DNA of 64,000 nucleotides from Deltaproteobacteria bacterium (GCA_019309545.1 JAFDGA010000002.1:47529-111528), one strand, 5' to 3'. Positions 53,247 to 62,238 are shown, counted from the first letter of the stretch. The notes: generated by a model not told the origin, from the letters alone. Program-made: numbers and translations.

Positions 53247-55374
53247 CATCGTTAACGAGGTGCTGAAGCACCATCCGGAGGCCGAGACCGCGTTAATTGA
53301 GAAGGCCTACGTCTTCGCGGCCCGGGCCCACGAAGGTCAGTCGCGCCTCACCGGTGAGCCTTATCTGTCACATCCCCTGGAAGTAGCCTTTATTCTGGCC
53401 CAGATGGGTCTGGGGCCGGTAACCGTCGCCTGTGGGCTGTTGCACGATACCGTCGAGGATACCGACACCTCCCTGGATGATTTGGATGAGTATTTTGGCG
53501 AGGAAGTAGCCGATATAGTCAATGGGGTGACCAAGCTGAGCCAGATCAGCTTCAGCAATCGAGAGGCCCAGCAGGCGGAATATATCCGCAAAATGCTGTT
53601 GGCCATGGCTCATGATATCCGTGTCATCCTGGTCAAACTGGCTGATCGGGTGCATAACATGCGCACTTTGGGATATATGAAGCCAGCCAGCCAACGCCGC
53701 ATTGCCCAGGAGACCCTGGATATCTTTGCTCCTATTGCCAGCCGTCTGGGTATGGGACGGCTGCGGGTGGAATTAGAAGAGCTGGCCTTTTTTTACCTGG
53801 AGCCGGAACTTTACCAGCAAATACAGGAGGGCATGGCCCGCAAGCGAGGGGAACGGCAAGCCTATATCCAGGAAATCACCCAGATCATCACCCAAAAGCT
53901 GGCCGAGCATAATCTGCAAGGGGAAGTTTCGGGGCGTCCCAAGCATTTTTATAGCATCTATCGCAAAATGCAGCACCAACAGATCAGTCTCGACCAGGTT
54001 TACGATCTGCTGGCCTTTCGGATTATCCTCAAGACTATTCCGGAATGTTACGCGGCTCTGGGGTTGATTCACTCCCTCTGGAAACCGGTACCGGGGCGCT
54101 TCAAAGATTATATCGGTCATCCCAAGGCCAACAACTATCAATCGCTGCATACCGCGGTGATCGGCCCTTACGGCGAGCGCATGGAAATTCAGATCCGTAC
54201 CGAGGAGATGCATCAGATCGCCGAAGAGGGGATTGCTGCCCATTGGTGCTACAAAGAGCACCGCAAATTTCAAAAAGAAGAAGACCAGCTTTTTGCCTGG
54301 CTGCGGCGTTTGGTGGATTGGCAAAGGGATTACCAGAACCCGGCGGATTTTTTAAAAACTGTGCGCCTGGAGCTCTACCCCGAGCAGGTATTTGTCTATA
54401 CTCCCCGGGGCGATGTCAAGGAATTGCCGCGGGGCGCGACCCCGGTCGATTTTGCCTACGCAATCCACACCGAGGTCGGTCATACCTGTACCGGTGCCCG
54501 GGTTAATGGCCGCATGGTCTCCTTGAAACATAAACTGCAAAACGGTGATACCGTAGAAATCATCACCTCGCCTACCCATGTGCCCAGCCGGGACTGGTTG
54601 CAATTTGTTCGCACCCCCCGGGCCCGGAGCAAGATCAAACAATGGCTGAAAACCGCCGAACGGGAACGGAGTTTCACCCTGGGCAAGGAGATTCTCGAAA
54701 AGGAATTGCGCAAGGCCGGGTTGTCTCTGACCAAGCTATTAAAATCAGGGGAAGAGTTACAGAAGACAGCCCAAGCATTGTCTTTTGTGCGAATTGATGA
54801 CCTGATCGCCGCGGTGGGTTATGGCAAGATTTCCGCTGGCCAGATAATCGGCCGATTAACTCCGCGACCGGAGTTGCCGCCGTTGGAGGAAGGCTTGTCC
54901 CCTACACCTACCGAACCGGAGCGGCCCCGCGAGCGCGGCGGCATTACCGTCAAAGGGGTGGACGATATTCTGATCCACCTGGCCAAGTGTTGTAATCCTA
55001 TTCCCGGTGATGAGATCATGGGTTATATCACTAAGGGCAAAGGCATTACCATTCATCGCGCCGACTGCCCTTATCTGGCCCGGACCGAATCTATCCGCCA
55101 TATCGTCGCCGAATGGGATGGTCTCCAGGCCGGCCGTCACCCGGTGCGCATCCAGGTAGTGTCGATCGATAAACCCGGCCTGTTGGCCGACATCACCGCG
55201 GCTTTAAAAACCGCTGAGGCCAACGTCATTAAAGCCAATATTGAAACTACGGTAGATCAAAAAGGGGTGTGCTGGTTTACCATCGAGGTCAGCGATACCA
55301 CTCATCTGAACCAGGTGTTCAACGCCATCAAACGGGTGAAAGACATTATCTCAGTTTCCCGGGTTACTACTTAA
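53221..55374 (+). CDS. Bifunctional (p)ppGpp synthetase/hydrolase, Rel/SpoT family
   Basis: 717 aa in the standard order: HD hydrolase (H51, H75-D76 in [13 protein letters not shown]), synthetase (about 240-360; [25 protein letters not shown]), TGS (about 400-460), helical, zinc-finger-like ([31 protein letters not shown]) and ACT (about 645-715). Both enzymatic sites look intact, so it likely makes and degrades the stringent-response alarmone. It overlaps the proS end. A small hairpin (CCGGGTTA/TAACCCGG, 55359-55379) covers the stop codon and may end transcription weakly. Whether it is called relA or spoT is a matter of convention. Confidence 0.96.
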   Translation: MGRIIRINDIVNEVLKHHPEAETALIEKAYVFAARAHEGQSRLTGEPYLSHPLEVAFILAQMGLGPVTVACGLLHDTVEDTDTSLDDLDEYFGEEVADIVNGVTKLSQISFSNREAQQAEYIRKMLLAMAHDIRVILVKLADRVHNMRTLGYMKPASQRRIAQETLDIFAPIASRLGMGRLRVELEELAFFYLEPELYQQIQEGMARKRGERQAYIQEITQIITQKLAEHNLQGEVSGRPKHFYSIYRKMQHQQISLDQVYDLLAFRIILKTIPECYAALGLIHSLWKPVPGRFKDYIGHPKANNYQSLHTAVIGPYGERMEIQIRTEEMHQIAEEGIAAHWCYKEHRKFQKEEDQLFAWLRRLVDWQRDYQNPADFLKTVRLELYPEQVFVYTPRGDVKELPRGATPVDFAYAIHTEVGHTCTGARVNGRMVSLKHKLQNGDTVEIITSPTHVPSRDWLQFVRTPRARSKIKQWLKTAERERSFTLGKEILEKELRKAGLSLTKLLKSGEELQKTAQALSFVRIDDLIAAVGYGKISAGQIIGRLTPRPELPPLEEGLSPTPTEPERPRERGGITVKGVDDILIHLAKCCNPIPGDEIMGYITKGKGITIHRADCPYLARTESIRHIVAEWDGLQAGRHPVRIQVVSIDKPGLLADITAALKTAEANVIKANIETTVDQKGVCWFTIEVSDTTHLNQVFNAIKRVKDIISVSRVTT

Positions 55375-55389
55375 CCCGGACCGCCGCTT

Positions 55390-55581
55390 TCAGGCCGGTT
55401 TGGTTACCAATCCGGAACGCAGACAGCGGGTACAGACCCGAAGATAACGTACCCGACCATTCTGCAGGGCGCGCACCCGCTGCAAGTTGGGGTTCCAGCG
55501 CCGCTTGGTCTTATTATTAGCATGACTAACATTATGTCCCACCTGCGGCTTTTTGCCACAGATTTCGCAGACTCGAGCCAT
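55390..55581 (-). CDS. rpmB: Ribosomal protein bL28
   Basis: 63 aa. I take the ATG at 55581 because AGGAGG precedes it and [29 protein letters not shown] is the classical L28 start. CEIC and CTRC form a zinc-binding (C+) version. Converges with rel; 89 bases separate its start from the DsrE-like gene's true end at 55670. The C-terminal [16 protein letters not shown] is also typical. Confidence 0.96.
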   Translation of the reverse strand: MARVCEICGKKPQVGHNVSHANNKTKRRWNPNLQRVRALQNGRVRYLRVCTRCLRSGLVTKPA

Positions 55582-55669
55582 AATAGAATCCTCCTGAAAT
55601 TTCAAATTTAAAATATTACAGGAAAATTCTCTTTAAAGCAAGAATTTATTCTGGATAATTTTAGGTGTT

Positions 55670-55990
55670 TTAGAAACAGACTACTTTATCGCTGTTTTTT
55701 ACCAGGTCATAAAGGGCTTGCATGGTAACGGTTTCCGCATGAGCATCAGCTCCCAGACCCCGGGAGCGCAGACAGGAGCCTCAGGCCAACATTACCCCAT
55801 CACTCAACACAAAGGTTTTGACCAGGTCCTCCAGCTTATATTGGGGGGAATCATATTTGTAATATTCCACCGCCTTGGCATTAAGAAACAAGGTGACCTC
55901 ATCATCTTGTTCCAGGCAAAAATTGGCAAATCGGATGCCATTATAAAGGACTTCGGGATCACCGCTCGAAATAATCACGCCCACTTTCAT
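55670..55990 (-). CDS. DsrE-family protein with probable selenocysteine (in-frame UGA)
   Basis: Read through one TGA codon (55783-55781), the frame gives 106 residues: MKVGVIISSGDPEVLYNGIR... to residue 69 (GVMLA), UGA as residue 70, then GSCLRSRGLGADAHAETVTM and an end at DLVKNSDKVVCF. In ordinary DsrE/F-like relatives this position is the Cys of an ACGxCLxxRG motif, so UGA replaces exactly the catalytic-type cysteine and sequence similarity continues on both sides. A hairpin right after the UGA fits a bacterial SECIS. These small proteins carry or reduce sulfur. The gene overlaps the methyltransferase stop by four bases (ATGA). Alternative: a fresh nonsense mutation. Confidence 0.75.
55749..55767 (-). 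promoter_or_regulatory. Putative bacterial SECIS hairpin
   Basis: On the minus strand, GCTCCC (55767-55762), loop GGGGTCT (55761-55755), GGGAGC (55754-55749): six perfect pairs. The loop starts 19 bases after the UGA and contains GGUCU, the sequence found in the E. coli fdhF SECIS loop that SelB recognises. Position and loop fit known bacterial SECIS rules. Confidence 0.7.
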
Positions 55991-56718
55991 GTCTGGGATT
56001 CTCCTTTGCTGTTATCAAGTCTTTTATATGCCGCTACCGCCAGAAAAGCTGCCAGGGAAGGGTATAATGTTTTCCCCAGAGATTCGATATAGGGATAATA
56101 ATATACCAGTCGAGGGGATTTCAAGGGCGGGAAATATATCGCCCGCTCCCAGCGGGGTTTTGTCAATTCCGGCTGGCGTTGCAGCAGCCGCTCCAAGTCC
56201 CGGCGGCTCAGGAAGTGGACCTGGCGCCACAGGCTGGGAATGAACCAGGCCCGGATAGTGCGCTTTAAGGTCCAGAGACTGTAACGGTTGAGTATGGCAA
56301 TCAGCAAAAATCCGCCGGGGCGGAGCACCCGGACCATCTCCTGGAGCGCCGCCTGCCGCTCGGCCACAAAGTCCAGCGCCAGGATACATACCACCCCGTC
56401 AAAGGTGGCCGCGGCAAAAGGCAGGCGGCTGAGATGACCCCGCACCCAGAGCAAATCCTGGCCTTCTTTCCGGGCCTTCTGGCGAGCGGTGAACTGCATC
56501 GCCGCGGCACGGTCCAGCCCCACGACCCGGGCTCCTCGGCGAGCCAGAGCCAGAGAAAAGTTGCCGGTGCCGCAGCCCGCGTCCAGCACTCGGCGCCCGG
56601 TCAGGTCGGGGAGCAGGGCAAAGACCGCCTGCTTTTCCACCTGATCGGCCAGTTGCCCCAGGGGCGTGGTGTACCAGCGCTCATAGGCTGCAACCTGCTT
56701 GTCAAAATATTCAGCCAT
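55987..56718 (-). CDS. Class I SAM-dependent methyltransferase
   Basis: 243-aa protein of the UbiE/Methyltransf_11 type. SAM motif I is VLDAGCGTGNFSLALARRGARVVGLD (about 44-69); LPFAAATFDGVVCILALDFV and MVRVLRPGGFLLIAILNR are motifs II and III. A basic C-terminal part with aromatic patches (SPRLVYYYPYIESLGK) could touch membrane or a hydrophobic substrate. It is directly upstream of, and overlaps, the DsrE-like selenoprotein gene. Methylation of a sulfur, selenium, arsenic or quinone compound is possible, but not shown by the sequence. Confidence 0.87.
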   Translation of the reverse strand: MAEYFDKQVAAYERWYTTPLGQLADQVEKQAVFALLPDLTGRRVLDAGCGTGNFSLALARRGARVVGLDRAAAMQFTARQKARKEGQDLLWVRGHLSRLPFAAATFDGVVCILALDFVAERQAALQEMVRVLRPGGFLLIAILNRYSLWTLKRTIRAWFIPSLWRQVHFLSRRDLERLLQRQPELTKPRWERAIYFPPLKSPRLVYYYPYIESLGKTLYPSLAAFLAVAAYKRLDNSKGESQT

Positions 56719-56781
56719 TTTTATTTATCTCCCGCCAAGAAGCCCAGATCGCCAAGATTATTGGGCGTCTTTGCGTGAAAT

Positions 56782-58074
56782 CTAGTGTTTAAAAGCCCGC
56801 TGGCCGGTGAAGACCATAGTCACCGGCGGGTCGGCTTCGTTGCAGGCCTGAATCGACTCAAAGTCTCTAAGGGAGCCGCCGGGATGGGCAATGGCCCGGA
56901 TGCCCTGACGGATGGCCACGTCGACCCCGTCGCGGAAGGGGAAGAAGGCATCGGAAATCATGGCCGCGCCGATCAGCCCGCCTTTATCCGCCTGAGTCTG
57001 GGCATCGATCTCTTCCTGTTGCGCTTGGGGGCGCTTCCCGGCCAGAACCTCCAGTTCCAAATTTTTATAAGGCAAACCATAGTGCCGGAAACACAGGGCA
57101 TCGGCATACTTGGTATAGGCTTTATAAATAGCGATTTCCGCTACTCCGACCCGATCCTGCTCGCCGGTGCCAATGCCCACGGTGACGCCATCTTTAACAT
57201 AAAGCACGGAATTAGACGTCACTCCTTGCTCCACCTGCCAGCCAAAGAGCAGATCTTCCAATTCGTCGTGGCTGGGCGGCCGTTTGATGCGATATTCTTG
57301 CCCCTGATAAATGGTTACTGCGGGTTTGAAATCGCTCGTGCTTAAAATGGCGTTCAGGGGCGATTGCTGGACGATCAGACCGCCGTCAACCAGGCTTTTG
57401 AAATCTACAAAACGGCGGCTGACCAACTCCGCCAGCCGGTCAAAACGGGCAATCCGGATGATCCTTAAGTCCTTGGACTTTTTGAGAAGATCTACAGCCC
57501 CCGGATCGAATTCCGGCGCCGCCAGGACCTCCAGATAGTTCTGAGTTACCAGTTCGGCGGTGGCTCGATCTACCGGCCGGTTAAATACCGCGGCCCCCCC
57601 AAAGGCGGCGATGCGGTCGGCCATATTGGCCCGGTCATAGGCTGCGGCCAAAGACTCCCCATAGGCCACCCCGCAGGGATTATTATGCTTGACGATCACG
57701 ACCGCGGGTTTGGCGGTCAAAAATTTAATGATATTCAGGGCATTATCGATATCAGTAAGGTTGATTTTGCCCGGATGTTTCCCGGCCTGGATCATCGCCG
57801 CCTCATCAATGGCGCTTACCAAGCCCAGATGGGGTTCGATAAAGCGGCAGTCGCCCAGCACCAGATTGCCGTTGACCAGTTCATAGAGGGCGGCCTCCTG
57901 GCCCGGATTTTCGCCATAGCGCAGGCCCTTTTCGATCAATTCGCCGGTTTTCTCATCCGCCAGTTTCCAGGTCCGTTTGCGGTAGAGCAGTTGCTGGTCG
58001 CCGAAGCTGATGGTCAGGTTCTCGGGAAAATGGTCCTCCATCACGGTACGATACATCACCTTGAGTTCGCTCAT
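56782..58074 (-). CDS. Stand-alone AICAR transformylase (PurH C-terminal domain type)
   Basis: 430 aa. LRYGENPGQEAALY, NALNIIKFLTAKPAVVIVKHNNPCGVA, DRIAAFGGAAVFNRPVD, DLRIIRI, SNSVLYVKDGVTVGIGTGEQDRVGVAEIA and SDAFFPFRDGVD are signatures of the AICAR formyltransferase domain of PurH; the catalytic Lys-His pair is in VKHNNPCG. The N-terminal MGS-like IMP cyclohydrolase domain (about 200 aa) is absent, so IMP ring closure must be done by another protein. TGAGGAGA precedes the ATG. The gene stands alone between the methyltransferase and the TonB receptor terminator. Confidence 0.9.
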   Translation of the reverse strand: MSELKVMYRTVMEDHFPENLTISFGDQQLLYRKRTWKLADEKTGELIEKGLRYGENPGQEAALYELVNGNLVLGDCRFIEPHLGLVSAIDEAAMIQAGKHPGKINLTDIDNALNIIKFLTAKPAVVIVKHNNPCGVAYGESLAAAYDRANMADRIAAFGGAAVFNRPVDRATAELVTQNYLEVLAAPEFDPGAVDLLKKSKDLRIIRIARFDRLAELVSRRFVDFKSLVDGGLIVQQSPLNAILSTSDFKPAVTIYQGQEYRIKRPPSHDELEDLLFGWQVEQGVTSNSVLYVKDGVTVGIGTGEQDRVGVAEIAIYKAYTKYADALCFRHYGLPYKNLELEVLAGKRPQAQQEEIDAQTQADKGGLIGAAMISDAFFPFRDGVDVAIRQGIRAIAHPGGSLRDFESIQACNEADPPVTMVFTGQRAFKH

Positions 58075-58159
58075 ATCGATCTCCTCAGGCAGGTTGAGTT
58101 TTCCCCTATCATAGCATTTATTGACCGGATTGATAAGCTGGATTGATCAGGTTCCAATA

Positions 58160-58208
58160 AACAAAAAGGCCCCCCACAGTTGCCTAAAACTAAGGACTGC
58201 AGGGGGCC
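58160..58208 (-). terminator. Intrinsic terminator of the B12-regulated receptor operon
   Basis: On the minus strand, GGCCCCCTGCAGT pairs with ACTGTGGGGGGCC (one mismatched step), followed by TTTTTGTTT. It lies 40 bases after the receptor stop codon at 58248. Confidence 0.85.
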
Positions 58209-58247
58209 CGAAGAGGTCTGGATTATTTATGCCGGGAAGGGACAGTC

Positions 58248-60311
58248 TTACTGGAAGACGAATCTCAAGCCCCCGATGATATTGAACCGAGGGGAAGAAT
58301 ATCCTAGAGCCTCGTTATATTTTTTGTCAAACAAGTTATTGATATGTGCCATTACCTGCACTTTTTTGACATGGTTCCAGTTGCGTAGGATGTCATAGGA
58401 AGCAGCCAGGTTGCAAATGAAGTATCCGCCATTGGTCACCCGCGCCGCCCAATAGGGGGGAGCGTTATCCGGTCGACGATCCGCCCGGGGACCCACGTAA
58501 AGGCCGTTCAAATGAGTCTCCAGACGACGCCAGGTGTAGCCCAGATCAACGCTGAAAGTTTGGCGGGGTCGCCGCAGGAGATTCTGCCCGCTGATGATAT
58601 TGATGTTGACTAAACCACCGTCATCCAATACTTTAAGCTCCGTCAGGTAGGTATAGGCCGCGCGGGCGGTCAACCCTGCCATGGGGTGAGCTTGTAAGGC
58701 GAGCTCAAACCCTTTGGTGCGGGCTTTGGCAATATTAAACCAGCTTCCAGTAGTCCAGGAAGTTTGGGACCATTGAATGAGGTCGGTAAAATGATTCTCA
58801 AAGTAGGTCGCCCCCAATTGTATCCGGTTGTCCCATAACCATTGATCGATCCCCACTTCCCAGCTGGTATTTTTTTCTGGCATCAGGTCCGGGTTGCCCA
58901 GGAAAAAGGGATCTAGAGAATTGGTGGCAATAAAGCTTGGCGCTTTAACCGCCCGGCCGCCCGCTGCCCGGATAGTGGTATCGGTTTCAGGAAAGCGCAG
59001 GGCGGCGGAAGCCCGGGGGCAAAACTCTAACTTGTTGAAGACTCTATTGTCCTCTATCCGACACCCGGCGGTAAGAAACAAACGATTCCATAATGATAGC
59101 TGCTCCTGACCATACCAGGCGGTACTGCCCCGGCGAGCTTTATTATGCTTGGAGTTCATGGCGAACAGACCCCAATCAAAGCCATAGCTCCAGCCCTTCC
59201 ACTGATCGCCGCGTAATTCCAACCCCAAAGTGGTAATCGAACCGATTCTGGCCTGATCCCCAAACCGGAAATTGGAACGATAGTTCAAGGTATAGTGATT
59301 TTCTAGGTCTCGACTAAAATAGTCGGTGTTTTGGAACATCACCTCTCCCGGATTAGCCGGATTATTATAATTGGAGTCCAGGCGGACAAAGGACAGGGTA
59401 AGTTCGTTCTCCCACCATTCCATTGGCCAATAATTGCCGGTGAGGCCGAAGACCAGATTCAGGTTGGTATTGTTCTGGTTCGGGTCCATCCCGCGTCCTC
59501 CCAGGCTTTTGGGGTCAAACCGGTCCCCGCTACTGGTGGGAAAATCAAAATAGGAATCCACCACTAGATTGGTGAAAGTGAAGGAAAGATTTTCCAGCGG
59601 CTCAAAGTCAAGGCGGGTGTTCAAGACATGGCTGGCAAAGTGGTTATTGATCGGCAGAATACCGGTGTCGTCGATGCGACTGTAAGCCGCGGAATAGGCG
59701 AATTGCTTATAAGAACCTTCTAAACACGCCTTTTGTTCCATGATCAGGTTGTGTTCACTGTGTCCTTCTGCATGCCCACCCCAGAGGCTGGTAAGGCTAA
59801 GTTTAGGTTTCCCCTTGCCTTTTCGGGTCATTAGATTGACCACCCCGGTCATGGCGTCATTGCCGTAAAGCGCACTCATGGGACCTCGGATGATTTCAAT
59901 GCGCTCCACATTATCTACCGTCAGGTTACTGAAATCAAAAAACCCGCCGACCTGATTCATTTTGATGCCGTTGAGCAGCACCTGATTCATATCGCTATTG
60001 CCACCCCGGATAAACAGGGAGGTGGTCGCACCCCGGCTACCCGTCTGGTTGACCACCGCCCCCGGGACGGTGCGCAACATCTCCTCCACTCGGGTAACCT
60101 GCCGTGCTTCGATCTGTTGATCGGTAATGACCGTAGAGGAAACACTGGTCTCTTTGGTGGGCACCTCAGTGCCGGTAGCAGTGATCACCACTTCTTCCAG
60201 GACTGCCTCTTCTCCGGTGACGGCCTCTTCTCCAGGAACTTGCTCCTGACTCCAGGCCCAAGGCACCGGCAACCAGATGACCACCAAGAAGAACGCGAGC
60301 CATTTCTTCAT
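58248..60311 (-). CDS. TonB-dependent outer membrane receptor, BtuB-like
   Basis: 687 aa. A signal peptide (about 1-21, MKKWLAFFLVVIWLPVPWAWS) is followed by a Glu-rich stretch, the TonB box region EEVVITATG (about 39-47), a plug domain (VEEMLRTVPGAVVNQTGSRGATTSLFIRGG, IEIIRGPMSALYGNDAMTGVVNLMT) and a 22-strand barrel ending with GGLRFVFQ. A cobalamin riboswitch lies upstream (60866-61036), which makes vitamin B12 or a corrinoid the likely cargo. The small gene at 60403 is between them. No btuC/D/F genes are in the window. Confidence 0.92.
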   Translation of the reverse strand: MKKWLAFFLVVIWLPVPWAWSQEQVPGEEAVTGEEAVLEEVVITATGTEVPTKETSVSSTVITDQQIEARQVTRVEEMLRTVPGAVVNQTGSRGATTSLFIRGGNSDMNQVLLNGIKMNQVGGFFDFSNLTVDNVERIEIIRGPMSALYGNDAMTGVVNLMTRKGKGKPKLSLTSLWGGHAEGHSEHNLIMEQKACLEGSYKQFAYSAAYSRIDDTGILPINNHFASHVLNTRLDFEPLENLSFTFTNLVVDSYFDFPTSSGDRFDPKSLGGRGMDPNQNNTNLNLVFGLTGNYWPMEWWENELTLSFVRLDSNYNNPANPGEVMFQNTDYFSRDLENHYTLNYRSNFRFGDQARIGSITTLGLELRGDQWKGWSYGFDWGLFAMNSKHNKARRGSTAWYGQEQLSLWNRLFLTAGCRIEDNRVFNKLEFCPRASAALRFPETDTTIRAAGGRAVKAPSFIATNSLDPFFLGNPDLMPEKNTSWEVGIDQWLWDNRIQLGATYFENHFTDLIQWSQTSWTTGSWFNIAKARTKGFELALQAHPMAGLTARAAYTYLTELKVLDDGGLVNINIISGQNLLRRPRQTFSVDLGYTWRRLETHLNGLYVGPRADRRPDNAPPYWAARVTNGGYFICNLAASYDILRNWNHVKKVQVMAHINNLFDKKYNEALGYSSPRFNIIGGLRFVFQ

Positions 60312-60402
60312 TTTTTATCTCCCCCTTTTATTTTAAATCAGAACCCAAGATCCTCATTTGCGAGCCGAAGGTCTCCACTTATCCCCCCCTTCGGTCTGGA
60401 GG

Positions 60403-60663
60403 TTAACCAATGAGGCGAACCGGTGGTTTCAAGGGATGTAGCCGATCACTCCCTTCGGCCTGTGCCACTACCAGGCTGACCCGACCGCAACCCTTGACCA
60501 TCATGGAGAAAAAGGCCTCATGGACGTCAAAGTAACCCTCTTTCGCAGAGACGATCCCCATCTGGTCCCCCTGATAATCAATATTGGCCAGGGCCTTCTG
60601 GAAATCAAAATTTTCAGCGAGATTGTCGCTGTCGGCAATGTAGATGATAACTCCTCTTTTCAT
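60403..60663 (-). CDS. Small protein of unknown function, first gene after the cobalamin riboswitch
   Basis: 86 aa; CAGGAGG precedes the ATG. MKRGVIIYIADSDNLAENFD, FDVHEAFFSMMVKGCGRVSLVV and the C-terminal HPLKPPVRLIG are visible. It has no signal peptide and no transmembrane segment, so it is probably cytoplasmic. The single Cys in GCGRV and His in DVHEAF might bind something. It is 91 bases upstream of the BtuB-like gene on the same strand and downstream of the riboswitch terminator, so B12 likely represses both. I do not recognise the family. Confidence 0.7.
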   Translation of the reverse strand: MKRGVIIYIADSDNLAENFDFQKALANIDYQGDQMGIVSAKEGYFDVHEAFFSMMVKGCGRVSLVVAQAEGSDRLHPLKPPVRLIG

Positions 60664-60735
60664 CTGACTACCTCCTGGGATTTTTTTTTACTGGTTCCGA
60701 TGCTTGGTGCATTCCTACCGGCCTCCCGAGAGATC

Positions 60736-60769
60736 AAAAAAAATCCCTGAGTCCGGTAGGACCCAAGGA
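60736..60769 (-). terminator. Riboswitch-controlled terminator hairpin
   Basis: On the minus strand TCCTTGGGTCC pairs with GGACTCAGGGA (three G-T pairs) around loop TACC, followed by eight T. It lies about 100 bases after the cobalamin aptamer and 73 bases before the next ATG, so the switch probably works by attenuation. Confidence 0.85.
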
Positions 60770-60865
60770 TTGCACCCAGTTTACTTGATCCTCAGGGGGG
60801 CTTCGAAAAGCATCTTCCTTCCGAAGCCGCTGCCTTCTTCATACCTCGTGAAGGAAGGTCAGAGC

Positions 60866-61036
60866 AGTTACAGGCAGGTCTTCTGACTCCCGGATCATCC
60901 TAATCCCTGCCCCTTCCCATCCTCCTAACTAAAGGACAGTGGTCAATTTGCAGGTTTCGTCCCCGGTTACAGCGGCGGGACCGCGCCGGAATCGCACCGG
61001 CTTCCCTATCAAGCCCCTTACGGAGCACCTGTAACT
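60866..61036 (-). promoter_or_regulatory. Cobalamin (AdoCbl) riboswitch aptamer
   Basis: On the minus strand: AGTTACAG (61036-61029) pairs with CTGTAACT (60873-60866) to form P1. Between them are the class hallmarks: AGGTGCTCC, ATAGGGAAGCCGGTGCGATTCC, GCGCGGTCCCGCCGCTGTAA, the B12-box-like GAAACCTGC...CCACTG, GGGAAGGGGCAGG, and GTCAGAAGACCTGCCTGTAA. Bound cobalamin would favour the downstream terminator (60736-60769) and turn off the small gene and the receptor. Confidence 0.95.
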
Positions 61037-61054
61037 TCTGTATTTCAAGTACCA

Positions 61055-61084
61055 ATTTAAAATAAAACCTGATTCCCTGTCAAG
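61055..61084 (-). promoter_or_regulatory. Promoter of the riboswitch-receptor operon
   Basis: Minus strand TTGACA (61084-61079), 18 bases, TTAAAT (61060-61055). Transcription would start about 12-15 bases before the aptamer's P1. Confidence 0.6.
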
Positions 61085-61126
61085 GAAAATCTCCATTTAA
61101 AATTTGTTGACTATTGCCGAACCGAG

Positions 61127-61156
61127 TTGACATCTGGCCCTTGATAATTATATCTT
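61127..61156 (+). promoter_or_regulatory. Promoter candidate of moaA
   Basis: TTGACA at 61127-61132, 18 bases, TATCTT at 61151-61156, 35 bases before the moaA ATG. Divergent from the riboswitch promoter with about 40 bases between the two -35 elements. Confidence 0.5.
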
Positions 61157-61191
61157 ATTTAGCATAAAAGGCCCTGGCTTGGATCGAGACC

Positions 61192-62172
61192 ATGAAAGAC
61201 GGTTTTAATCGTGATATTAACTACTTAAGGATGTCGATTACCGATCGCTGCAATCTGCGCTGCTTCTATTGCACCCCGGTGCAGGGCTTGCTAAAGCTGG
61301 CCCACCATGAGATTCTGCGTTATGAAGAACTGCTCCGCCTGGCCCGCGTCGGCGCTGATCTGGGTCTCAGCAAGCTTCGGGTGACCGGCGGAGAGCCTTT
61401 GGTGCGGCGGGGCGTGGCCGGGTTTATTCATGGTTTGAGCAAAATCCCGGGGGTGCGAGAAATCTGTCTGACTACTAACGGGGTGCGGCTGGTCGAGCTG
61501 GCTGAGGCGCTGTGGGATGCGGGCTTGCGGCGGCTCAATATCAGCCTGGACTCGCTTCAGCCCCAACGCTATCGCCAATTGACCGGTGGCGATTATTTCT
61601 ATCAGGTCTGGGAAGGCTTGCGGCTGGCCCAGACCCTGGGGTTTGCCCCCCTCAAGCTTAATTGTGTGGTCATGCGCGGTCTCAATGATGGCGAATTGTT
61701 GGATTTCGCCCGGCTGTCGCTCGAATATCCCTATCAGATCAGATTCATTGAATATATGCCCATCGGGATTCAGAGCCACTGGCACCGCCACTATTATCTC
61801 TCCACCGAGGCGATTAAGGCTTGCCTTAGGCCGCTGGGGCAGCTTGAGGAAATCCCGGCTGAGTCCGGGGCTGGACCGGCGCAGCGCTACCGCCTCCCCG
61901 GGGCCCCGGGGGAGATCGGTTTTATCAGCCCTATCAGTCAACACTTCTGCCCGACCTGCAATCGTCTGCGGCTGACTGCGGCTGGCCGTCTGCGCCCCTG
62001 TCTGCTCTCTGATCAGGAAATTGATATCAAAACGCCTTTGCGACAGGGGGCTGCGGATGACACTCTGAAGGAACTTTTTTGCACTGCCATTCAACGCAAA
62101 CCCCAACGCCACCCTCTCATTGGCCTCAAATCATTTAACTGTCAGCGACCCATGGCCAGTATCGGCGGTTAG
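61192..62172 (+). CDS. moaA: GTP 3',8-cyclase MoaA
   Basis: 326-aa radical SAM enzyme, first step of molybdenum cofactor synthesis (with MoaC). The SAM cluster motif is CNLRCFYC (C20, C24, C27); VTGGEPLVRRG follows. The C-terminal cluster is held by CPTCNRLRLTAAGRLRPC (two cysteines here plus the last C). SPISQHFCPTCN is typical. The usual GG end is present (ASIGG). In a sulfate reducer Mo/W cofactor serves formate dehydrogenases and similar enzymes. The moaC and other genes are not adjacent. Confidence 0.95.
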   Translation: MKDGFNRDINYLRMSITDRCNLRCFYCTPVQGLLKLAHHEILRYEELLRLARVGADLGLSKLRVTGGEPLVRRGVAGFIHGLSKIPGVREICLTTNGVRLVELAEALWDAGLRRLNISLDSLQPQRYRQLTGGDYFYQVWEGLRLAQTLGFAPLKLNCVVMRGLNDGELLDFARLSLEYPYQIRFIEYMPIGIQSHWHRHYYLSTEAIKACLRPLGQLEEIPAESGAGPAQRYRLPGAPGEIGFISPISQHFCPTCNRLRLTAAGRLRPCLLSDQEIDIKTPLRQGAADDTLKELFCTAIQRKPQRHPLIGLKSFNCQRPMASIGG

Positions 62173-62238
62173 CTTTAATTCCAGCGGGGGGGTAAAAAGC
62201 TTGAAAAGCTGGGTTAAGTCAGATAAACTTCAAAAATT

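Noticed and set aside
55781..55783. Reading the DsrE-like gene as a simple pseudogene
   Set aside because: There is only one lesion, it is TGA, it falls on a catalytic cysteine position, and a SECIS-like hairpin follows; decay would not be expected to fit all four.
60841..61040. Repeat or CRISPR-like element upstream of moaA
   Set aside because: The sequence is fully explained by a cobalamin riboswitch on the minus strand.
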